A stretch of DNA of 64,000 bases, taken from positions 1,488,001 through 1,552,000 of the forward strand of contig NZ_CP019985.1 of NCBI RefSeq assembly GCF_002250115.1, written 5' to 3'. The position numbers and the translations under genes are program-made. The notes under the pieces were generated by a model. It searched no databases. It worked only from the letters and a program-made list of their open reading frames with translations, and was not told the origin of the DNA. The stretch comes from Shouchella clausii (GTDB lineage: Bacteria; Bacillota; Bacilli; Bacillales; Bacillaceae_D). Each line of letters begins with the position of its first letter. The first letter of the stretch is position 1. Below are positions 8,960 to 18,267 of this stretch, piece after piece.

Positions 8960-9523
8960 ATGTTACAGAATAAAGAGGATGTCATAAAGCTCATTCAAAG
9001 CGATGAAAAAATGATGGAAATCATTAAGGCGGCAAGCTCCCTTGATTTGCCTGATTGGTGGATATGTGCAGGATTTGTCCGGTCAAAAATCTGGGATACG
9101 TTACACGACTTTAATGATAGAACGAAGACACCAGATGTAGATGTTATTTATTTTGATAACACCAACATCGACGAGAATGTCGAAAAAGGATTAGAGAACA
9201 ATTTGAAGCATTTGATGCCTGATATCCCTTGGTCTGTTAAAAATCAAGCTAGAATGCATGACATGAATCATTTTCCGCCTTACACGTCTTCAGAAGATGC
9301 GATTTCAAAGTTTCCAGAAACTGCAACTGCTTTAGGCGTGAAGTTAGACAAAGACGATCATTTGGTTCTTGCTTCTCCTTGTGGAATAGAAGATGTCCTC
9401 CATTTAGAATTAAAACCGACCCCATATTTTACTGAAACAAAAGAACGAGCGGCCATTTACAGAGAGCGGATAATGAAAAAGAACTGGAAGGCTATTTGGC
9501 ATAAGCTTAAAGTCCACTATTAA
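8960..9523 (+). CDS. nucleotidyltransferase family protein (DUF925/NTP_transf_6)
   Basis: A 187-residue protein starting MLQNKEDVIKLIQSDEKMME. It carries the nucleotidyltransferase-like pair GFVRSKIWD and the acidic metal motif TPDVDVIYFD, followed by the family segment HDMNHFPPYTSSEDAISKFP. This matches the DUF925 group of predicted nucleotidyltransferases, whose substrate is unknown. I start at ATG 8960 after GAGAGGGG; the extension to 8849 looks non-coding. Composition is more A+T rich than the surrounding genes, which may indicate acquisition. It is monocistronic. Confidence 0.78.
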   Translation: MLQNKEDVIKLIQSDEKMMEIIKAASSLDLPDWWICAGFVRSKIWDTLHDFNDRTKTPDVDVIYFDNTNIDENVEKGLENNLKHLMPDIPWSVKNQARMHDMNHFPPYTSSEDAISKFPETATALGVKLDKDDHLVLASPCGIEDVLHLELKPTPYFTETKERAAIYRERIMKKNWKAIWHKLKVHY

Positions 9524-9728
9524 TCAGCCAAGTTGGTCCGATAATGAAGGCTTCATTTCTGAGTAGTATGCGCTTTCTCCTTTTATTTTTGACCGAGAAG
9601 ACGTTTCGTCGAGGCTAGAAAACGAGTAACGGCCATAGTAGTGGCTTGCTTATCGCTCGGGCTACTGGTTTAAAACAATAAAGAGGCAGCAATCCGAGCT
9701 AGTAAATAGCGTTTTGAAAGGGACTGGT

Positions 9729-10976
9729 ATGGGCAAGAAATCAGAAATTATGCGAATATTAAAGGAAAACCGTAATTATAGACATTTATTGCTCACGACT
9801 ACAATTAGTGGTCTTGCGACATGGGGAGCCTTTATTGCGATGCTAATGCTGTTGAGCGAGATCACGGAAACAGGTGTTCAACTTGGAGCGTTATGGGCGC
9901 TTAGCGGGATCGTTCCTTTGTTTATGAGTTTTGGTTTAGGCGGAATCATTGACCGCTTTCATACACGCACCGTTTTAATTGTTTCTGAATGGGTCCGTGC
10001 TCCTTTGCATGCCCTCTTTATTCTCGTTCCGTTTTTTGATGGGTGGCTCGCCTGGACACTGTTTTTTATCGTTCGCTTTGTGATCGGAGTATTCAATTCA
10101 TTAAACGCTGTCGCTCGGCAAACAATCATTCCCGAAATCATTAAAGGCGACGACTTAATTGTCGCAAATTCATTAAATTTCACATTAACGAGTACGATTC
10201 GGCTAATTGGAGCGGCTACTGGCGGCACGGTCATCACATTGATCGATCCCAATTATTTTTGGGTGCTAGCTTCGATTGCTTTCGTGATCTCAGCATTGCT
10301 TATTTCCCGCATTCAAGTTAAAGATGAAAAATTAAAACCGAAAGAACGCCATTTTATAAAAGAATTGAAAGTCGGCTTTACAATTGCAAAAAATAAAGTG
10401 TTTATCCGCTATGTATTGTTATTTGCGCTAACCGGAGGGTTAATAATCGGCTCCTTTAACTTGATGTTACAGCAGATGGCCGTAATAACTTACGATATGC
10501 CGGCGATTGGATTAAGTCTGTTGTATATCGCAGAAGGGGCTACATCAGTTGCTTTAGGGATATGGATAGCGAACCGAAAATTTATGTTTGCAAAAATCCA
10601 TACGTATGGATGGATTTACATATTAATGGGAGCTACATGGGCATTGTTTGGTTTTACACAAACTATCTATCAAGGGATATTTGTGATCTTCCTTTTTGCC
10701 GCTGTTGGCGGATTTGTCGTTCCTTTTGAACGAATGGTGATGCAGACACATGTAGAGGCAAATGCGAGAGGGCGAATTTTTGGATTATGGAACACATGCA
10801 GCATGCTTTCCATCAATATTGGCGCTCTTATAACTGGAATTGTGATTGACTACGTTGGCCTCGCCTATGTACCGTTCATCGTCGCTATATTCGAAATCAT
10901 TTTAGGGATTGTCTTCTTTATTCAATTTAGAGGAAGAAGTACAGATGAGGCCAAGAAATTAGGGGAGGTAGGGTAG
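9729..10976 (+). CDS. MFS efflux transporter
   Basis: A 415-residue, twelve-helix transporter starting MGKKSEIMRILKENRNYRHL. The layout, with GGIIDRFHTRTVLIVSEWVR after helix 2 and the NSLNAVARQTIIPEII segment in the loop after helix 4, is that of the macrolide-efflux-like MFS_3 group. ATG 9729 follows GAAAGGGA. It is A+T richer than its neighbours and is flanked on both sides by short similar sequences related to the decayed SdpI-like gene, see 9549-9576 and 11140-11167. This suggests insertion or rearrangement at this site. The substrate is unknown; drug or peptide export is the usual role. Confidence 0.85.
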   Translation: MGKKSEIMRILKENRNYRHLLLTTTISGLATWGAFIAMLMLLSEITETGVQLGALWALSGIVPLFMSFGLGGIIDRFHTRTVLIVSEWVRAPLHALFILVPFFDGWLAWTLFFIVRFVIGVFNSLNAVARQTIIPEIIKGDDLIVANSLNFTLTSTIRLIGAATGGTVITLIDPNYFWVLASIAFVISALLISRIQVKDEKLKPKERHFIKELKVGFTIAKNKVFIRYVLLFALTGGLIIGSFNLMLQQMAVITYDMPAIGLSLLYIAEGATSVALGIWIANRKFMFAKIHTYGWIYILMGATWALFGFTQTIYQGIFVIFLFAAVGGFVVPFERMVMQTHVEANARGRIFGLWNTCSMLSINIGALITGIVIDYVGLAYVPFIVAIFEIILGIVFFIQFRGRSTDEAKKLGEVG

Positions 10977-11098
10977 TGAACGAAACAGTCTAGGGACTTG
11001 TCCTTTAGAAAGAACGGTAAGTGATGAGTAGAATCGATTGGTTTACCATCATTAGCAAAGCGCGAGGTTCCGCTTTTATTACATAGATAGAAAGGATG

Positions 11099-11742
11099 AT
11101 GCACGTGAACGTACGCTCACTCGCCACATCCTTGGTGATGGCTTCGTTTCTGAGCAGTATACCGTTTACCCGCTGATCCCAGAGGGACTATCAAGATTTT
11201 TCCTAGCCTCCTATCCTCTTTGGCTGGTCCTGTTTTTGGTGCCTGTTTTAATGTCACTTGCGCTGCTTCTGTTTCGGGGAGAAGGGCATGTGCGCTGGGT
11301 GTTTGTGATTGTCTTGAACCTCTCTTTGCTGCATGGAGCGGTTTTACTTGACAATACAGGTAGGGTAGCCGACTTGGGTATAACGATTTTGATGGTGATA
11401 AGTATCGGTTTAGGAATTATGATGGTCGTTCTTGGGTATTTTGGAACGAAGGCTAAACCAAACTTGGCGTTCGGGGTACGAACGAAATGGGCATTAAGCA
11501 ATGACGAGGTATGGAAGCGCTCAAATTTATTAGGGGGAAAGCTCCTGTTAATTGTAGGCTTTGCCTTTATTATTACAGCCTTTCCTGCACCGTTTTTATT
11601 CTCCTCACATGACACCTATTCTACCGCTTTTGGAATCATGTTCGTGCTCCTGTTTTTTGGCTGGGCGATTATCGCAATCTGGTACTCTTACCGTGTCTAT
11701 AAAGAAGTGGTGGGGAACGGTGAAAATATGAAAGGTCAATAA
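11099..11742 (+). pseudogene. SdpI-like membrane protein, decayed at the 5' end
   Basis: The 3' part (from about 11236) is an intact frame of 168 residues with four hydrophobic segments and the SdpI-family core VVLGYFGTKAKPNLAFGVRT then KWALSNDEVWKRSN. Family members normally carry an N-terminal DUF1648 segment with an LPxxIPxHxxxxG pattern, which is absent. A plausible original start, ATG 11099 after AAAGGATG, reads MHVNVRSLATSLVMASFLSS and stops at 11174 in another frame. The simplest reading is an internal deletion that broke the gene. SdpI is the immunity protein against the SDP cannibalism toxin in B. subtilis, but many homologues have unrelated or unknown roles. A shortened protein from TTG 11236 is possible. 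Confidence 0.6.
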
Positions 11743-11979
11743 GGATATGATGGAAATGTCTGCCCAAGAAGTTTTCGTTTTTTTACCGGTGGGTTTATTG
11801 TTCTGTCAGCGAAATATTGTGCACTTGAAATAGTGGGATTGATTGGGACGATTGTAGTTAATATATTTGTGTTAGATTTTACAGGTACTGCGGAAGAAGG
11901 CTCAAAACGGGGATTGGAGAAAGTTGGAATCCTTAATTACTTACAACTGTTTAGGGTCATTGTGTTGTTCCTACTCTAA
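11743..11979 (+). pseudogene. remnant of a small membrane protein gene
   Basis: Directly after the SdpI-like stop, one frame reads FRFFTGGFIVLSAKYCALEI and continues through VGLIGTIVVNIFVLDFTG to a TAA at 11977, clearly hydrophobic and protein-like. It has no start in that frame. A good start, MMEMSAQEVFVF at about 11748, is in a different frame and the shift falls in a run of seven T. I read this as a frameshifted gene of about 75 residues, though sequencing error in the T-run is possible. Family not recognised. Confidence 0.4.
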
Positions 11980-11997
11980 AAGATAGGACAGATTACT

Positions 11998-12186
11998 ATG
12001 TATTTGTTAGCAGTTATTCTTGCGGTTATCGGTTTGATAATGGGGATTATTCATATCTTTGCAGATTTACGTGATACAAATGAAACAATCTGGCTTTTAT
12101 TCAGGCTATCACAAGTATTAATGTTTATTTCCCTATTATTCTTAGTAATGAAAGCCGGTTCAAAAAGAAGAGAAAATAACAAATGA
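11998..12186 (+). CDS. small membrane protein (62 aa)
   Basis: MYLLAVILAVIGLIMGIIHI opens a protein with two hydrophobic helices separated by a short polar loop (ADLRDTNETIW) and a basic tail (KAGSKRRENNK), suggesting a two-pass membrane protein with a cytosolic C-terminus. An AGGA precedes the ATG by about ten bases. No family is recognised. It follows two decayed membrane protein genes and may be a survivor of the same module. Confidence 0.55.
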   Translation: MYLLAVILAVIGLIMGIIHIFADLRDTNETIWLLFRLSQVLMFISLLFLVMKAGSKRRENNK

Positions 12187-12281
12187 AAAATTAGCGTAGG
12201 CAATAAAGTGTTGCGTGAATTTCAAAAAAATGAGCCCTATCGGGTTAGCGGGAAATCTTCTTTTTTGTACGCCATTTCTCA

Positions 12282-12322
12282 AGGGCGTCTTGCCTTTAGT
12301 TGAAAATGGCTGTTGACGCCCT
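12282..12322. terminator. weak inverted repeat between convergent genes
   Basis: AGGGCGTC and GACGCCCT form an eight-base stem with a 25-base loop between the small membrane protein and the leftward gene at 12328. There is no T-run on the + side, so terminator function is uncertain. Confidence 0.3.
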
Positions 12323-12327
12323 CCAAG

Positions 12328-12777
12328 TTAGACAGAGCGATTTTTACCGTAGCGATATAAGAAATAAAAGGCAGTGATAAGAATGACAGCTGTAAAGGCA
12401 GTAAAAGAAATAATATTCATAACGCCCAAGATGGCGAGCAAATATAGGCAAATGGATGTCATGGTTAGCAATACTATGAAAGATTTCGCTTGAGCCTCTT
12501 TTATGGCCATTATTTCTCTTTCATCATCCATTTCAGCGAGACTGGATTCCTCTTTTGTCATGTTTCTTGAAAGGACTGAGACAGCCCCGATAATGATGCA
12601 CGATAGTCCTAAAAGTCCAATCCCTAATGGTAAAATATCCAGCCTTATCAATGTGCCTGTATGTATGTTTAGATCTAATACAGCGAGAAGGGCACTAAGG
12701 ATGATGAGCGTTGTGCCAGCCAGAAATAGACGACGTTCGCTTTTCTTATCTTTGTCGATAGCGGTCTTTTTTTCCAT
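12328..12777 (-). CDS. integral membrane protein with DUF2178-like core
   Basis: A 149-residue protein with two hydrophobic pairs (near residues 17-35 and 48-68, then 98-145) separated by the charged loop MDDEREIMAIKEAQAKSF. That loop resembles the DERE...I...A element of DUF2178-type membrane proteins often found beside small helix-turn-helix regulators. AAAGGAG lies well placed before ATG 12777. No partner regulator is visible here. The function is unknown. Confidence 0.65.
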   Translation of the reverse strand: MEKKTAIDKDKKSERRLFLAGTTLIILSALLAVLDLNIHTGTLIRLDILPLGIGLLGLSCIIIGAVSVLSRNMTKEESSLAEMDDEREIMAIKEAQAKSFIVLLTMTSICLYLLAILGVMNIISFTAFTAVILITAFYFLYRYGKNRSV

Positions 12778-12965
12778 CTCGATAAACTCCTTTCTATGAT
12801 TACAGAAAATATAACAATATTTGAATGCAATGTAAACGCAGCCAACTGTTAGCTAGGAAAAGGTGGAAATAGACAGTGGAGAAAAGCTATGTTAGAATCA
12901 TTTTTGCTGCCATCAACTAGCGCAGTAATATGTCAGATAATTGCATTTTTCAGAAAGGGATTGTT

Positions 12966-14273
12966 ATGGAGTCAACAGGAAGGATTTCAAACAAAGAAAC
13001 ATTTTTTATTGGTCTCATGCTATTTTCTCTTTTCTTCGGCGCTGGAAATTTAATTTTTCCGCCGGAATTGGGGCTGAACGCTGGAGAGCATGCATGGCCT
13101 GCCATAATTGGGTTTTTAATTTCGGGCGTAGGGCTACCGATTCTAGGCGTTCTCGCGATTACGTATATTGGCAGTTCTGATGCGGAAGGGCTAAGCAGAC
13201 GTGTTCATCCTAAGTTTGCTGTAGCGGTGACAACGTTAGCGTACTTTACAATTGGCCCGCTATTTGCTGTGCCGCGGACGGGAACGGTATCTTATGAAAT
13301 GGCGATTGTGCCTTTTTTAACGAATGGCGGAAGTTCCCTTTCCCTTTTTATCTTTACATTGATTTATTTTGCGATCGTTTATGCGCTTGCCCTCAATCCT
13401 GGCAAATTTGTCGATCGGATTGGGAAAATTATCACGCCTTTTTTGCTGCTTGTCATTTTTACATTGCTTGCTGCGGCTGTGTTTGGCCCATTAGGAACCT
13501 ATCAGGCTCCAACGGAAGCATATACGAATTATCCGTTATTTAAAGGAATCACAGAAGGCTATTTGACGATGGACACGATTGCATCGATTGTGTTCGGCAT
13601 TATTGTTGTTAAAGCGATTGAAGATAGAGGGGCAAACAATCGGATGTTGGTCCAAAAAGCTGCATGGAAAGCAGGCCTTGTCGCTGCAGTTTGTTTAGGG
13701 ACTGTTTACGCAGGCCTCGGTTATCTCGGCGCGACTAGCGCAACAGCGACTTCTGCACAAACGGGCCCTGAAATCCTTGCTGCCGTTTCACGTGCTTACT
13801 TTGGCGTTTATGGGAATGTGATTCTAGGCCTTGCAATCTTATTTGCTTGTATTCCAACAGCAACAGGGTTGATTTCGTCATGTGCGATTTATATTAATAG
13901 ACGGTTCCCGCGTCTTTCTTATCCATTGCTTGTACTATTGTTTACGTTATTGAGCCTTGTCATTGCCAATTTTGGCTTGGCAAATGTGATTTCATTGTCA
14001 GTGCCAGTGCTCCATTTCATTTACCCGATTATTATGGTGCTTATTTTTCTTGCTTTTCTGGATAAGCTGATTGGCGAAAGACGCTCCATTTACCAAATTG
14101 CTGTCTTGTTCACCGGAATTGTCAGCTTAAACGACGGCTTGTTAGCTGCAAACCCCGATTGGGGCTACCTCGGCTTTCTGGCGTTGCCGTTTGCCGAGCT
14201 TGGATTAGCTTGGGTAGTTCCCGCCTTGCTCGGTGCAGTCATTGGCTTTGTTGTTTCGTTGTTTCAAAAATAA
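12966..14273 (+). CDS. brnQ: branched-chain amino acid:cation symporter BrnQ
   Basis: A 435-residue, twelve-helix importer for leucine, isoleucine and valine. The N-terminal signature FSLFFGAGNLIFPPELG is typical of the LIVCS family, as are GPLFAVPRTGTVSYEMA and the helix containing ATGLISSCAIYI. I start at ATG 12966 after AAAGGGA; the frame to 12930 adds a segment unlike the family. It is monocistronic, ending in a clear terminator. No T-box or leucine-responsive leader is evident upstream, where only about 150 bases separate it from the divergent membrane protein. Confidence 0.93.
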   Translation: MESTGRISNKETFFIGLMLFSLFFGAGNLIFPPELGLNAGEHAWPAIIGFLISGVGLPILGVLAITYIGSSDAEGLSRRVHPKFAVAVTTLAYFTIGPLFAVPRTGTVSYEMAIVPFLTNGGSSLSLFIFTLIYFAIVYALALNPGKFVDRIGKIITPFLLLVIFTLLAAAVFGPLGTYQAPTEAYTNYPLFKGITEGYLTMDTIASIVFGIIVVKAIEDRGANNRMLVQKAAWKAGLVAAVCLGTVYAGLGYLGATSATATSAQTGPEILAAVSRAYFGVYGNVILGLAILFACIPTATGLISSCAIYINRRFPRLSYPLLVLLFTLLSLVIANFGLANVISLSVPVLHFIYPIIMVLIFLAFLDKLIGERRSIYQIAVLFTGIVSLNDGLLAANPDWGYLGFLALPFAELGLAWVVPALLGAVIGFVVSLFQK

Positions 14274-14295
14274 TCATCTGATAGGAAAGTTTGAA

Positions 14296-14320
14296 GGGCT
14301 GCGGTGAGCGCAGCCCTTTC
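14296..14320 (+). terminator. Rho-independent terminator of brnQ
   Basis: GGGCTGC and GCAGCCC form a perfect seven-base stem with a short loop, followed by TTTCTTAT. It lies 22 bases after the brnQ stop and just before the ribosome binding site of the next gene. Confidence 0.75.
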
Positions 14321-14342
14321 TTATAACAAAGGAGTGACCCGC

Positions 14343-14657
14343 TTGCCAACTATACAGGGGTTTCCAATTGACGAAGAGACACGCTGTATTCATTACCAGC
14401 AAGAAATCGATGTCGTTGCAATCCAATTTGCTTGCTGTGGCCAATTTTATCCGTGTTATAAGTGTCATGCTGAGTCAGCTGGGCATGAGATTAAAAAGTG
14501 GCCAAAGAGTGAGTTTGGCGCGAACGCGATTTACTGTGGCAAATGCCGAAAAACGATGGCGATTAGCGACTATCTTGAAAAAGGGGAATGTGCCCATTGT
14601 GGTACACGCTTTAACCCCGGATGCGCTAGACACTACCACATTTATTTTGAGGTGTGA
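14343..14657 (+). CDS. CHY-type zinc finger protein
   Basis: A 104-residue protein with the CHY zinc-finger pattern: RCIHYQQEIDVVAIQF, CCGQFYPCYKCH, then C-x2-C pairs in YCGKCRK and CAHCGTRFNPGCARHY. Seven or more Cys/His ligands for two or three zinc ions are present. I choose TTG 14343 because GGAG lies eight bases upstream; the GTG at 14304 falls inside the brnQ terminator. Small stand-alone CHY proteins are widespread in Firmicutes and uncharacterised, with roles in zinc or redox handling suggested but unproven. Confidence 0.8.
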   Translation: MPTIQGFPIDEETRCIHYQQEIDVVAIQFACCGQFYPCYKCHAESAGHEIKKWPKSEFGANAIYCGKCRKTMAISDYLEKGECAHCGTRFNPGCARHYHIYFEV

Positions 14658-14810
14658 ACAGCCCGTTTTGCATGGATGCTTGAAGGGGGTTTTTTGGCTA
14701 TTCGCCCTTCAATCAAGACTATTTTACACAAAGCATGCAATCCCATTTGTTTCCTCATAACCAGATCGTTTCCATCATAGGATATATGAAGAAAAAAACA
14801 GGAGGAAAGC

Positions 14811-15743
14811 ATGACAAAAAAAGTGCTGATGTTTTGCGACCCTGGTATCGATGATTCATTGGCGATTATGTATGCACTTTCTGCCCCTTTTATTGAACTA
14901 ATTGGGCTTGTCGTTAGTTACGGGAATGTCAGTAAGAAGCAAGCAGTTACAAACGCTGCGTATTTGCTCCATTTAGCGGGGCGGACAGACATCCCGCTTA
15001 TATCTGGAGCAAGCATGCCAATTGTTGAGGAAAATTTAGCATACTATCCTGATATTCATGGAGAGAGCGGAATGGGTCCGATTCAATTGCCTGCCCATGA
15101 CGAGATTCTAGTCCGGCCGTTTGCGATGGTTCCTGAAATCATTGCCCGTTTTCAGGGAGAAGTGATCATTGTCGATACGGGCAGAATGACAGCGCTCGCA
15201 GCTGCTTTTGTCGGGTTTGAGAAAGAAATGAAGGACGTCCATTCTTTTTATGTAATGGGAGGAGCCTTTTTTATTCCAGGAAACGCCACTCCACTAGCTG
15301 AAGCAAATGTTCACGGCGACCCTCATGCGGCAAAGCTTGTCGTAAGCCGTGCTACTCCGTTAACGCTTGCCCCCTTAAACGTCACCAACCAGGCGGTGCT
15401 GCCAGCAATAGTAGTGGACAAGTGGGCAGAACAAGCGGGAAATCCATTTTCCCACGTCATAAGGGACATTTGCGCCTATTATATGGAGGTGCACCAGCAA
15501 AAAATGCCTGGAATCCTCGGGGCTCCGATCCATGATTTGCTGCCGTTTATGCTTATCGGTACACCGGAAATGGCTGGTTATATTGAACGTCCGATTGAAG
15601 TCATTACATATGGCAAGGTACAAGGTTTGACGTACGTTGATTTTCGCCCTGGCATTAGAAATGGAGGGACCCGAATCGCGGTCACGCTCGATTATCCGCT
15701 GTTTTTACGTGCGTTCAAGGAAGGAGTGGGGTTATCTTCATAG
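14811..15743 (+). CDS. inosine/uridine-preferring nucleoside hydrolase family protein
   Basis: A 310-residue hydrolase expected to cleave the N-glycosidic bond of ribonucleosides for base salvage. The calcium-binding aspartate cluster appears as CDPGIDDSLAIMYAL near the N-terminus. The family also shows NVSKKQAVTNAAYLLHLAG and the later GNATPLAEANVHGDPHAA and the Asp-containing NVTNQAVLP region. AGGAGGAAAGC gives a strong ribosome binding site for ATG 14811. It is monocistronic. The exact nucleoside preference cannot be told from sequence. Confidence 0.9.
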   Translation: MTKKVLMFCDPGIDDSLAIMYALSAPFIELIGLVVSYGNVSKKQAVTNAAYLLHLAGRTDIPLISGASMPIVEENLAYYPDIHGESGMGPIQLPAHDEILVRPFAMVPEIIARFQGEVIIVDTGRMTALAAAFVGFEKEMKDVHSFYVMGGAFFIPGNATPLAEANVHGDPHAAKLVVSRATPLTLAPLNVTNQAVLPAIVVDKWAEQAGNPFSHVIRDICAYYMEVHQQKMPGILGAPIHDLLPFMLIGTPEMAGYIERPIEVITYGKVQGLTYVDFRPGIRNGGTRIAVTLDYPLFLRAFKEGVGLSS

Positions 15744-15900
15744 CGCGGCTGTTAAGCTGATGAGGCGGCTTTTCCATTGGCTTCTATTTGTCGTGGATCG
15801 ATGCCTTGCGAACCGAGTGAATGTTTCTTGTTGTCCTTTCTCCTTCCCATGAACTACCTAGGCGTTTACTTTTTCCCTCTCAAGACATAGTAAGCCTTAT

Positions 15901-16536
15901 TTAGCGTGGTCTTTCATTTTTCAGCAATTGGTCGATTGAAATGGCTACTAGCTGCAAAAAACGTTGTTGATGAGGAACAAGATCATTCAATGTCACTCGC
16001 TCGCAATAAGGGCGGCGAATCTTGCCTTCTTCCACAAACCCGTTACTTTCGATCGCTTCGACCGTACCAAAACAGAGTTGATAGAAAGCGGGAAAAGGCA
16101 CGCGCACCATGCCAGCGACTTCTTCCTCTTGTAATTGAAATTGCTCAAACGGGATATGTTGCCGGTATACATACGTAAAAGCAAACTCATAATCATAGAT
16201 ATCACGGTGTTTCGGCATACAGCGGAATTGGCCGAGAAAGTCTAGGTCAGCAAAAGGAATGTCGATCCCTAATTCTTCTTTGACTTCACGCACGCCATCC
16301 TCGGCTGTTTCACCTGCGAGCAAATGGCCGGCTGCGGTAATATCAAACAAGCTGGGGAAATCTTTTTTGTGGGCGCTGCGTCGTTGCAAATAAATGTAAG
16401 GCTCTGTTTGTGAATCATCGACGATCCAACAATGGAATGTTTCGTGCCAAAGCCCCTTTTCATGGGTCGTTTTTCTTGTTGCTGTGCCGACTTTTTGTTT
16501 TGCTTGATTGTAAATGGCAAGTGTCTCTGTATCCAT
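15901..16536 (-). CDS. Nudix hydrolase (YfcD/IDI-like)
   Basis: A 211-residue protein that would hydrolyse a nucleoside-diphosphate-linked or related substrate. The Nudix box is present as GHLLAGETAEDGVREVKEEL, with the REVKEELGI half exact and the spacer one residue shorter than in MutT. The N-terminal TFHCWIVDDSQTEPYIYLQR matches the isopentenyl-diphosphate-isomerase-like Nudix subgroup. I prefer ATG 16536 because AAGGAG lies seven bases upstream, whereas the ATG at 16542 is too close to it. It is divergent from the sensor kinase at 16657. Substrate unknown. Confidence 0.85.
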   Translation of the reverse strand: MDTETLAIYNQAKQKVGTATRKTTHEKGLWHETFHCWIVDDSQTEPYIYLQRRSAHKKDFPSLFDITAAGHLLAGETAEDGVREVKEELGIDIPFADLDFLGQFRCMPKHRDIYDYEFAFTYVYRQHIPFEQFQLQEEEVAGMVRVPFPAFYQLCFGTVEAIESNGFVEEGKIRRPYCERVTLNDLVPHQQRFLQLVAISIDQLLKNERPR

Positions 16537-16656
16537 TTGCATGCTCCTTATAAGCGGTTTATGGTTAGTATACCACTTCACATGAGGACTTTTTTTGCTT
16601 TCATTTGCGCAAAAGCTTGTTATCATAGTACTACTGTATGAAAAGGAGTGCCTGCC

Positions 16657-18267
16657 ATGAAAGGGTATAAGCGCCTGCCGCTAAAAGGGCAGATTATGCT
16701 GTTTAGCGGTTTAATTGTACTCGTTTCGATTTTGATTCTGAGCGCATTTGTGGCCAATAGCCAAGCGACTGGCGCGCGAGAACATTTGGCGGAAAAAGTG
16801 CGCATTAGTGCAAGCCATATTGCCCATAGTGAGATGGCTAAGGCTGCTCTTGTGGCCGGAGAAACCAATGACGAGCTGAAAGCTTACGTAGAAACGGTTC
16901 GGGAAGAAAATGACCTCCAGTATATCGTCGTAATGGATAACGATCGTATCCGTTATACACATCCTGTAGCAGAACGAATCGGCCAAACATTTGTTGGCGA
17001 AGACGCCGCTGATGTATTTGACGGCCATCGCTACACATCAGAAGGGGAGGGGACGCTTGGGCCGTCAATGCGTGCTTTTGAACCTGTCTGGGACGAGGCA
17101 GGCAATCAAATTGGCGCCGTTTCTGTCGGCATTTCGACTGAGGCCATCGCCGCAGCGGTAAAGGATAGCCAATCGATGCTCATATGGAGCGTGTTTTGCA
17201 GTTTGCTCATTGGCATTGTCGGTGCTTCGATGTTAGGGCAAAGCATTAAAAAAACACTTAACGGGTTGGAGCCTGCGGAAATTGCTTTAGCTGTCGAGGA
17301 ACGTAATTCAATGCTTGAAGCAGTTGATCAAGGCATTTTGGCGATCAACAACGATGGCGAAGTGCTCTTGGCCAATGATGCGGCGAAACAATTTTTGCGG
17401 CGTACTGGGTATCATGGAGAGTTTGATGGCGTGCCAATCGACCGTATTTGGCCTGAGCTTAAGCTACAAGAGGCGTTGACGGCGACAAGCGCATTCTCTA
17501 GTGAGCCGATTAAGAAAGGCGATGTGGAAACGGTGGCGACACGCGTGCCGATGTATGTAGCTGAAAAATGTGTTGGCGCCCTTGCGACTTTTAATGAGCG
17601 GAGCCACTTAGATGACGTAATGAGACGCCTTGCTGGCGCTGAAGTGTATGCCCATAGTTTGCGTAGCGAAACACATGAGTTTATGAATAAGCTCCATATC
17701 ATCCATGCCATGGTAGAAACGGAGTCGTACGAAGAATTAACAAACTATATTGAAGAATTATCTGAACGGTACCATAAACGGACAGCAAGTGCAGCGAGCC
17801 AAGTAGAACAGCTAGTAGAGGATGTCAGCATTGCCCACTATTTAGCCCAAAAAATTGGCTGGATTGAACAAATGGGCGTGTCTGTGCAAGTGCAAAGCGG
17901 TACACCGTGGCCAAGCATGAATACCGCTCTAACAGACGTCTGGGTAACGGTCATTGGCAACACGTTTGACAATGCATGGGAAGCGATGCAACACAAAGAT
18001 GAAAAAAAACTGACAGTGACGCTTAAACAAGCAGGTGGCGTGCTCCGCTATGTGATTGAAGACAATGGCATCGGTTTTTCACCGACTGAACAGGAGGCGT
18101 CACAGCGTTCTACGAAAGGTGGCGACCGTGGTTACGGTCTTGCGAATATTAGAGAAAAATTGAAGCCGTTTCATGGCACGATCGACATTTTGTCGGAAAA
18201 AGGAGAAGGTACGATTGTCACGATCCATATTCCTTATGGAGAAAAAGGAGAGAACAGCCATGATTAA
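16657..18267 (+). CDS. CitA/DcuS-family sensor histidine kinase
   Basis: A 536-residue kinase for an extracellular C4-dicarboxylate or citrate-type signal. It has an N-terminal membrane helix (near 14-35), an extracytoplasmic PAS-like domain (about 40-170, containing DRIRYTHPVAERIGQTFVGE, the typical CitA-group ligand fold), a second helix (about 172-195), a cytosolic PAS domain, and a kinase core whose phospho-acceptor is in ETHEFMNKLHII. HATPase motifs NTFDNAWEAM and EDNGIGF follow. ATG 16657 is eight bases after AAAAGGAG. It overlaps the response regulator by eight bases, and a DASS transporter follows. This gene order resembles B. subtilis YufL/YufM (MalK/MalR) control of malate uptake. 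Confidence 0.92.
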   Translation: MKGYKRLPLKGQIMLFSGLIVLVSILILSAFVANSQATGAREHLAEKVRISASHIAHSEMAKAALVAGETNDELKAYVETVREENDLQYIVVMDNDRIRYTHPVAERIGQTFVGEDAADVFDGHRYTSEGEGTLGPSMRAFEPVWDEAGNQIGAVSVGISTEAIAAAVKDSQSMLIWSVFCSLLIGIVGASMLGQSIKKTLNGLEPAEIALAVEERNSMLEAVDQGILAINNDGEVLLANDAAKQFLRRTGYHGEFDGVPIDRIWPELKLQEALTATSAFSSEPIKKGDVETVATRVPMYVAEKCVGALATFNERSHLDDVMRRLAGAEVYAHSLRSETHEFMNKLHIIHAMVETESYEELTNYIEELSERYHKRTASAASQVEQLVEDVSIAHYLAQKIGWIEQMGVSVQVQSGTPWPSMNTALTDVWVTVIGNTFDNAWEAMQHKDEKKLTVTLKQAGGVLRYVIEDNGIGFSPTEQEASQRSTKGGDRGYGLANIREKLKPFHGTIDILSEKGEGTIVTIHIPYGEKGENSHD

